5,063 nucleotides of DNA from an uncultured Comamonadaceae bacterium (GTDB lineage Bacteria; Pseudomonadota; Gammaproteobacteria; Burkholderiales; Burkholderiaceae_C), in the NCBI GenBank assembly GCA_937893415.1, contig CALBWZ010000061.1:1-5063 (forward strand), given 5' to 3'. Every line of letters starts with the position of its first letter. Position 1 is the first letter of the stretch. Made by a program: the position numbers and the translations under genes. Shown in pieces: positions 1 through 5,063 of the stretch. The notes beneath the pieces were generated by a model. The model did no database searches and was not told where the DNA came from. It saw only the letters and a program-made list of their open reading frames with translations.

Positions 1-3000
1 GAAAAACCTGGCTTGCTCGCCTAACTGTAATTCGCAATGCGCTGTGTCGCGCAGCAAGCGCATGCGTACACGCAAGCCTTTGGTGACGTCACCCGCTTCG
101 GTGTATTCAGTTCTCGCAGGAAAGTCAGTCACCAGTTGACGCACATTGGGTGCTTGCCCATTGACTGTCACTTGAAGGTATTTACCAAAACGACAGCGTG
201 CGTCGGCCAAGCTCCACACCTGTTGAATTTTCAAGCGTATGCCACCAGAAAACCGGTCAGGCTGTGCGACCGCTTGAACCACAATAAACTCGTCATCCTT
301 GAGCAAGTTGCGGTGCAAATTAAGGAGGTTTTCATCAGCAGCCGCGTCAATAACGCCAGATTTATCGTCTAGCTTAAACAGCCCCAAACGTCCGCGCTGC
401 CCACTGATAACGCGCAACTCTGTCACGATGCCAGCGAGCACCAGCGTGTCGCGCGAGTCGACCAATTCACCAATCTTTAGTTTGGCAAAACGTCTCACTT
501 CGCCAGCAACCTCATCAAATAAATGGCCTGACAAGAAAAATCCAACGGCGGTTTTTTCAAACGTTAAACGCTCCTTCACACCCCAAGGCGTGGTTGCAAC
601 CATCTCTGGCTCTTGTGTGCTCGAGCCATGGTCGTTGTCACCCATGTCAAACAAACCCACTTGGTCAGCGTTGGCTGCTTGTGCCGATGCATATTCAAAC
701 GCGCGCTCCACACTGGCCAGCAACGAGGCGCGGTTTAAGTCTATGCTGTCAAAAGCTCCCGCTTTAATAAGCGCCTCTACGGTTCGCTTGTTCATACGGC
801 TTTTTTCTACACGGGCGCAAAAATCAAACAGCGACTTAAACGGACCTCCCTCGGTGCGTGCCGCAACAAGCGACTCAATGGCTTGCTCGCCAGAGCCTTT
901 GATGGCTCCCAAGCCATAGCGAACGCTGTGGTCGGTGACAGGTTCAAAACGGTAGGCACCACGGTTGACGTCGGGGGCTTCAAACGTCATGCCCATTTCT
1001 AACGCATCGGCATGCAAGACACGCAGCTTGTCGGTGTCGCCCATTTCAATGGTCATATTGGCAGCGTAAAACTCGGCCGTGTAATGCACCTTGAGCCAGC
1101 CCGTGTGATAAGCCAACAAAGAGTAAGCTGCCGCGTGCGACTTGTTAAAACCGTAGCCAGCAAACTTCTCCATCAAATCAAACACTTCGTCGGCTTTGTC
1201 TTGGGAAATATGTTGCTTTGCGGCACCCGTGCGGAACAGTTCACGCTGCTGCACCATTTCTTCGAGCTTCTTTTTACCCATAGCCCGGCGCAACATATCG
1301 GCGCCACCCAGCGAGTAACCCGCCAGCACCTGCGCCACTTGCATCACCTGCTCTTGGTAAACCATGATGCCGTAAGTCTCTTCCAACACCGGTTTGACCA
1401 ACGGGTGCGGGTACTCGACCACCTCGCGCCCGTGCTTACGAGCCACAAAGGTGGGAATCAAATCCATGGGGCCGGGACGGTACAAAGCGTTTAGCGCAAT
1501 CAAGTCCTCTAAACGGCTGGGCTTGGCGTCACGCAGCATGCCTTGCATACCACGGCTTTCAAACTGAAAGACCGCCTCGGTTTGGCCGCGCGCAAACAGG
1601 TCGTATACCTTGCTGTCGTCAATCGGTACATCTTCAAATTTAAAACCGCTCTGGCCTTTGTGACGCTGCACGATAAACTGGCGAGTCAACTCCAAGATGG
1701 TGAGTGTGGCCAAGCCCAAGAAGTCAAACTTCACCAGGCCAACGGCCTCCACATCGTCTTTGTCGTACTGGCTCACAGCCGAATCACTGCCTGGCTGCTG
1801 GTACAGCGGGCAAAAATCCGTCAGTTTGCCTGGCGCAATCAACACGCCGCCAGCGTGCATGCCAACATTGCGCGTCATGCCCTCTAACTTTTGCGCCATC
1901 TCCAACAGGGTTTTAACGTCTTCTTCGCGCTCTAGTCGCTCAGCCAGTTGAGGCTCTTGCTCAATGGCCTGCGCAATGGTGACGTGTGTGCCCGGCTTGT
2001 TGGGAATGAGCTTGGAGATGCCGTCGCAAAAGCCATAGGCAAAATCCATCACGCGGCCTACATCCCGAATGGCTGCGCGCGCAGCCATGGTGCCGAATGT
2101 GACAATTTGACTCACCGCATCGCGCCCGTATTTGTCTTTCACATAGCCAATCACACGGTCGCGGTTGCTTTGGCAAAAGTCGATATCAAAGTCGGGCATG
2201 GAGACGCGCTCTGGATTCAAAAAACGCTCAAACAGCAAGTTGTATTGAAGCGGATCAAGGTCAGTGATGCCAAGAGAATAAGCCACCAACGAGCCCGCAC
2301 CTGAACCACGGCCCGGCCCAACTGGACAGCCGTTGTTTTTAGCCCAGTTGATGAAGTCGCCCACAATTAAGAAATAGCCCGGAAAGCCCATGCTCAATAT
2401 CGTCTCAATTTCAAAATTGAGACGCTGTATATAACGGTCTTGCTGCGCCGCGCGCCGCGCCCCATCGGGATACAGGTGAACCATGCGCTGCTGCAAACCA
2501 TCATGGGACAACTGGCGAAAATAATCAGCCATAGGCATAGCCACGCCATCTACCACTGGTGTGGGGAAGTCTGGCAACTGCGGCTGGCCCAAAGTCAGGG
2601 TGACGTTGCAACGCTTGGCAATTTCTACTGCGTTGCTCAACGCGCTGGGCACATCCGCAAACAAGGCTTGCATTTCGCCGCTTGATTTGAAGTACTGCTC
2701 ACGTGTAAACCTGCGCACACGTCGGCGATTGGCCAACATTTCGCCTTCGGCAATACAGACCCGCGCCTCGTGGCTTTCATAATCTTGTGGTGTTAAAAAC
2801 TGTATGGGGTGCGTGGCCACGACGGGCAAGCCCAAGCGCGCTGCCAGGGGGACACAGGCCAGCACATGGCGCTCATCGTCATCGCGTCCAGCGCGCTGCA
2901 CTTCCAAGTAAAAACGATGTGTAAAGGTTTGAGCAAACGTCAGTGCAAGGTTTGCAGCACGGCCTTCGTCGCCCGCCATGAGTGCACGCCCAACAGGGCC

Positions 3001-3441
3001 TGCTTGTGCACCAGACAGCACAATTAAGCCTTCACTTAGCTCTTGCAGCCACGGCCAACGCACAGCGGCTTGGTCACGGGCACTTGGTTGTGTCCAAGCT
3101 CTTGCTAGCAACTCGCAAATATTCAAATAGCCTTGGTGGTTTTGTGCCAGCAGCACGATTCGCGACAAGGTCGGGGCCAAGCCCGGCATGGCAGCCTTGG
3201 GGACAGCATCGTCAGGCACATCAACCAGCATGACCTCGGTACCAATAATCGGCTTGATACCAGCGCTTCTGGTTTTCTTATAAAACTTGACCATGCCATA
3301 CAAGTTGCTCAAGTCGGTCATGGCCAAGGCTGGCTGCAGGCAGGCCGTCGCCGTAGCAACAGCGTCCGGTATGCGCACTGCCCCATCGACAACAGAGAAC
3401 TCGGTATGCAGGCGAAGGTGAACGAAAGGCGCAGAAGTCAT
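1..3441 (-). CDS. dnaE: DNA polymerase III alpha subunit DnaE (replicative, DnaE1 type), 3' end cut by window
   Basis: Catalytic alpha subunit of the chromosomal replicase, extending DNA in the cytoplasm with the beta clamp, the clamp loader and the epsilon proofreader. The frame runs 1147 codons from ATG at 3441 to the left edge without a stop. The family is about 1160-1180 residues, so probably 25-30 are missing. Visible in order: PHP domain (about 6-285; HLRLHTEFSVVDG at 8-20, MTDLSNLYG at 41-49); polymerase core with VGPGRGSGAGS from 374, catalytic PDFDIDF with D417 and D419, and VKFDFLGL with the third aspartate D573; GYGFNKSHAAAYS from 762; helix-hairpin-helix YGLGAIKGSGE from 842; clamp-binding QVGLF at 927-931; OB fold about 990-1080; start of the C-terminal tau-binding region. 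The length, clamp motif and OB fold favour DnaE1 over DnaE2/ImuC. An in-frame TAA at 3451-3453 rules out any earlier start, and the conserved N-terminus begins at residue 6. No convincing Shine-Dalgarno precedes the ATG; AGAAG lies only one base away. The PHP domain lacks several metal ligands, as in E. coli. Confidence 0.98.
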   Translation of the reverse strand, partial: MTSAPFVHLRLHTEFSVVDGAVRIPDAVATATACLQPALAMTDLSNLYGMVKFYKKTRSAGIKPIIGTEVMLVDVPDDAVPKAAMPGLAPTLSRIVLLAQNHQGYLNICELLARAWTQPSARDQAAVRWPWLQELSEGLIVLSGAQAGPVGRALMAGDEGRAANLALTFAQTFTHRFYLEVQRAGRDDDERHVLACVPLAARLGLPVVATHPIQFLTPQDYESHEARVCIAEGEMLANRRRVRRFTREQYFKSSGEMQALFADVPSALSNAVEIAKRCNVTLTLGQPQLPDFPTPVVDGVAMPMADYFRQLSHDGLQQRMVHLYPDGARRAAQQDRYIQRLNFEIETILSMGFPGYFLIVGDFINWAKNNGCPVGPGRGSGAGSLVAYSLGITDLDPLQYNLLFERFLNPERVSMPDFDIDFCQSNRDRVIGYVKDKYGRDAVSQIVTFGTMAARAAIRDVGRVMDFAYGFCDGISKLIPNKPGTHVTIAQAIEQEPQLAERLEREEDVKTLLEMAQKLEGMTRNVGMHAGGVLIAPGKLTDFCPLYQQPGSDSAVSQYDKDDVEAVGLVKFDFLGLATLTILELTRQFIVQRHKGQSGFKFEDVPIDDSKVYDLFARGQTEAVFQFESRGMQGMLRDAKPSRLEDLIALNALYRPGPMDLIPTFVARKHGREVVEYPHPLVKPVLEETYGIMVYQEQVMQVAQVLAGYSLGGADMLRRAMGKKKLEEMVQQRELFRTGAAKQHISQDKADEVFDLMEKFAGYGFNKSHAAAYSLLAYHTGWLKVHYTAEFYAANMTIEMGDTDKLRVLHADALEMGMTFEAPDVNRGAYRFEPVTDHSVRYGLGAIKGSGEQAIESLVAARTEGGPFKSLFDFCARVEKSRMNKRTVEALIKAGAFDSIDLNRASLLASVERAFEYASAQAANADQVGLFDMGDNDHGSSTQEPEMVATTPWGVKERLTFEKTAVGFFLSGHLFDEVAGEVRRFAKLKIGELVDSRDTLVLAGIVTELRVISGQRGRLGLFKLDDKSGVIDAAADENLLNLHRNLLKDDEFIVVQAVAQPDRFSGGIRLKIQQVWSLADARCRFGKYLQVTVNGQAPNVRQLVTDFPARTEYTEAGDVTKGLRVRMRLLRDTAHCELQLGEQARFF
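2069..2088. repeat. Perfect 20-bp GC-rich palindrome inside dnaE
   Basis: ATGGCTGCGC followed directly by its exact reverse complement GCGCAGCCAT, with no spacer. It covers dnaE codons 452-457 (MAARAA) and two bases of codon 458. This peptide belongs to a conserved GTMAARAAIRDVGR stretch, so alanine and arginine codons rich in GC probably account for most of the symmetry. Confidence 0.8.
2401..2424. repeat. Perfect inverted repeat, 11-bp arms, inside dnaE
   Basis: The left arm CGTCTCAATTT (2401-2411) is exactly complementary to the right arm AAATTGAGACG (2414-2424), with only CA between them. It lies in dnaE codons 340-347 (RLNFEIET), just before the polymerase core motif at 374. In RNA it would form a hairpin of about ten pairs with a four-base loop. 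It has no T run, so it is not an intrinsic terminator. No function is known to me. Confidence 0.85.
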
Positions 3442-3447
3442 GCTTCT

Positions 3448-3453
3448 ATTTTA
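3448..3453 (-). promoter_or_regulatory. Possible -10 element of a dnaE promoter
   Basis: The minus strand reads TAAAAT here, five of six matches to the sigma-70 TATAAT consensus. It lies six bases upstream of the dnaE ATG and overlaps the in-frame TAA. A start site about seven bases downstream would fall at or next to the ATG, giving an almost leaderless message. That would fit the lack of a Shine-Dalgarno sequence. No good -35 hexamer sits 16-18 bases upstream; the only TTG-type match, TTGTAA (complement of 3481-3486), is 27 bases away. The element may be chance in an A-rich stretch. A promoter is still expected in this gap, because the soxB terminator separates the two genes. Confidence 0.22.
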
Positions 3454-3490
3454 GGTGCGCAATGAGCTTCGGGATTGGTTTTACAAGACC

Positions 3491-3521
3491 AAAAAAAAGC
3501 GTTCATGACGAACGCTTTTTT
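3491..3521 (-). terminator. Rho-independent terminator after soxB
   Basis: The arms GCGTTC (3499-3504) and GAACGC (3510-3515) pair perfectly around the 5-base loop ATGAC. They are extended by six A:T pairs (3493-3498 with 3516-3521), giving a 12-bp stem. On the minus strand the stem runs straight into eight T residues (complement of 3491-3498), and it lies about 20 bases past the soxB stop. The flanking A and T runs make it formally bidirectional, but no plus-strand gene feeds into it, so its role is to end the sox transcript before dnaE. Confidence 0.93.
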
Positions 3522-3541
3522 ATTAGTGTCCAGGCTGCTTG

Positions 3542-5063
3542 CTATGCAATACCAGGATTTCCCGCCATATTCTTGAGTGTGGGCAGATTGAGCTTGCGAG
3601 TTTTGATGACTTTCTCAGACTTGAGGTAGGTCTCCATCACATCCCAAATGGGCTCGCCAGTCACTCCTGCAGTAACAGGCGCCCAGCTGGCAACTTTGTA
3701 GTTCTTGCTGGCTTCAATCGCCTTGCCATTGAGGGCCATGTTGCTGATGCGCTTGCCAGACTCGGCCAGTGGGTCACAGGTGTAAGCCAAACCGCCCACA
3801 CGCACCATGTCACCACCTTGCTGGTAGTAGGGGTCAGCGTTGAACAGGTTGTCACACACGTCCTCAAGGACCGTTTTAATAAACTCGCCACTCATGTTGG
3901 ACACTGTGGTGGCTGGATAGGTAATAGCCACTTGGTCCATTAGATGGTCGCGCGTAATAGCTTGTCCCGGCAATATGGTGGTACCCCAACGAAAGCCTGG
4001 TGAAAACGCAATTTCAGCGTCTTTAACAGCCATTAAGCCGTCAACAATGAGTTGGTCCCAAGAGCCGTTGAAGTTGCCACGTCGGTAGAGCAGGCCTTCA
4101 CTGATGGCCAGCTTCTCCTCAAGCTTGTCTTTGTAAGGCGCGCGCACAGTGTCGATATGACGCTGCATGTCCACATCAGCTGGCAGCAGATTCGCAAAGA
4201 TGGGCATCAGCTTGTAACGGAAGTCTTGCACTTTGCCACCGCGCACATCGAAGTCGAGCACGCCTAGGTATTTAGAGTTGGAGCCTGCGTTGGTCACCAA
4301 CGTTTGACCACCAGCATTTTTCACCACCACAGGCGCAGGCACGCCGTCATGGGTATGACCACCCATCACGGCATCAATGCCAGTCACGCGAGAAGCCATT
4401 TTGATGTCAACGTCCATGCCGTTATGCGACAGCACCACAACAACTTGTGCGCCTTTAGACCGTGCCTCATCGACCATCTTTTGCATGTGGTCGTCTTTGA
4501 TACCAAATGTCCAGTCCGCGACCATGTGGCGGGGGTTGGCAATAGGTGTGTAAGGGAATGCTTGGCCAATGACCGCCACAGGCACGCCATTCATTTCACG
4601 GATAACGTAAGGTTTGAAGACTTGGTCACCAAAGTCGCTGGTGTGCACGTTTTGAGCCAAGAACTCAATGTGGCCTGCAAAGTCTTTTTCGATAATTTCA
4701 GTCACGCGCTCTGCACCGAGAGTGAACTCCCAGTGTGGTGTCATCAAGTCAACCTCTAGCAATTTACAGGCGTCCACCATGTCTTGGCCATTGGTCCACA
4801 ACGCGGTTGCAGATCCTTGCCATGTGTCGCCACCATCTAACAACAAGGCATGTGGGCGGCTGGCGCGCACTTGCTTGATAAGCGTGGCCATATGGGCAAA
4901 GCCACCAACCTTGCCGTATGTCCTGGCCGCTTGTTCAAAATTGAGATACGTAAAGGCATGTGCCTGTGGTGAATTGGCTGGGATCTTGAAGTAGTTCAAC
5001 AAGTTCTCACCCACCAAATGTGGCGGACGTCCCAAGGCGTCAGATACGCCCAAGTTCACGCTA
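3542..5063 (-). CDS. soxB: Thiosulfohydrolase SoxB (Sox sulfur-oxidation system), 5' end cut by window
   Basis: SoxB is a periplasmic dimanganese enzyme that hydrolyses the terminal sulfonate of the cysteine-bound thiosulfonate on the SoxYZ carrier, releasing sulfate during thiosulfate oxidation. The frame is open to the right edge and ends at TAG (3542-3544). The GTG at 5057-5059 is not a real start. A serine codon precedes it in frame, giving SVNLGV, which in the family follows the first metal motif. About 505 residues are present out of a usual 560-570, so the Tat signal peptide and the DxH motif should lie outside. Numbering from that GTG codon: GGDTWQGS at 76-83 (metal-ligand D78), HWEFTLG at 109-115 in place of the GNHEFD of 5'-nucleotidases, AFPYTPIANPR at 167-177, SHNGMDVD at 211-218, GGHTHDG at 233-239. 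The 5'-nucleotidase-like C-terminal substrate domain spans about 305-475 and includes DPYYQQGGDMVRVGG. The metallophosphatase-like fold is shared with UshA, but HWEF, the ANPR stretch and the overall wording identify SoxB. In many proteobacteria soxB closes a soxCDYZAXB-type operon, consistent with the terminator after its stop. Confidence 0.97.
   Translation of the reverse strand, partial: SVNLGVSDALGRPPHLVGENLLNYFKIPANSPQAHAFTYLNFEQAARTYGKVGGFAHMATLIKQVRASRPHALLLDGGDTWQGSATALWTNGQDMVDACKLLEVDLMTPHWEFTLGAERVTEIIEKDFAGHIEFLAQNVHTSDFGDQVFKPYVIREMNGVPVAVIGQAFPYTPIANPRHMVADWTFGIKDDHMQKMVDEARSKGAQVVVVLSHNGMDVDIKMASRVTGIDAVMGGHTHDGVPAPVVVKNAGGQTLVTNAGSNSKYLGVLDFDVRGGKVQDFRYKLMPIFANLLPADVDMQRHIDTVRAPYKDKLEEKLAISEGLLYRRGNFNGSWDQLIVDGLMAVKDAEIAFSPGFRWGTTILPGQAITRDHLMDQVAITYPATTVSNMSGEFIKTVLEDVCDNLFNADPYYQQGGDMVRVGGLAYTCDPLAESGKRISNMALNGKAIEASKNYKVASWAPVTAGVTGEPIWDVMETYLKSEKVIKTRKLNLPTLKNMAGNPGIA

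Noticed and set aside
1012..1494. 160-codon plus-strand open frame, and similar ones at 299-919, 1543-1887 and 1948-2304
   Set aside because: They lie wholly antisense to dnaE, their products resemble no family I know, and the dnaE frame is unbroken with all its motifs. They arise from the codon bias of the minus-strand gene.
1556..1570. Small inverted repeat CTTTCA-AAC-TGAAAG within dnaE
   Set aside because: Six-base arms are expected by chance in a window of this size, and it lies inside coding sequence with no T run.
2443..2463. GC-rich repetitive-looking stretch (GCGCC/GCGCG units) in dnaE
   Set aside because: It encodes GARRAAQ in frame with GC-rich codons. The units are not a regular tandem repeat and give no perfect palindrome.
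4304..4759. 151-codon plus-strand open frame, and others at 3539-3943 and 4052-4267
   Set aside because: Antisense to soxB, with histidine- and valine-rich translations typical of the complement of a coding frame. No independent start signal or recognisable domain.
5057..5059. GTG as the start codon of soxB
   Set aside because: The frame is open upstream to the window edge, the preceding codon is the conserved serine of SVNLGV, and SoxB needs an N-terminal export signal and first metal motif that lie further upstream.

Overview
The window carries two genes, both on the minus strand and both cut by a window edge. Nearly all of it is coding. The proteins point to a betaproteobacterium, most likely in the Burkholderiales and near the Comamonadaceae. 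The reasons are the wording of the DnaE N-terminus (HLRLHTEFSVVDG, VATHPIQF), a SoxB that reads like those of Comamonadaceae-type sulfur oxidisers, and base composition that looks moderate rather than very GC-rich. This placement comes from protein recall without a search, and the genus is not resolved.

Reading in the direction of transcription (right to left), positions 5063 to 3542 hold most of soxB. This is the periplasmic dimanganese thiosulfohydrolase of the Sox thiosulfate-oxidation system. Its N-terminus (expected Tat signal and first metal motif) lies beyond the right edge. A strong intrinsic terminator at 3491-3521 follows its stop codon. A short remaining gap then leads to dnaE, which starts at 3441 and runs off the left edge at position 1. 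dnaE encodes the replicative DNA polymerase III alpha subunit, and only its last few dozen codons or fewer should be missing. The gap between the genes is 97 bases (100 counting the soxB stop codon).

The two genes are functionally unrelated: one is sulfur energy metabolism, the other chromosome replication. The terminator between them suggests separate transcription units. soxB is probably the last gene of a sox operon extending to the right, and dnaE starts a new unit. Both reading frames are intact through the window, with no frameshift or internal stop.

I found no RNA gene, mobile element, CRISPR array or undescribed system. The most unusual structures are two perfect inverted repeats inside dnaE (2401-2424 and 2069-2088) and a -10-like hexamer placed so close to the dnaE start that a leaderless or nearly leaderless transcript is possible. 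Many plus-strand open frames lie opposite the two genes and are shadows of them.
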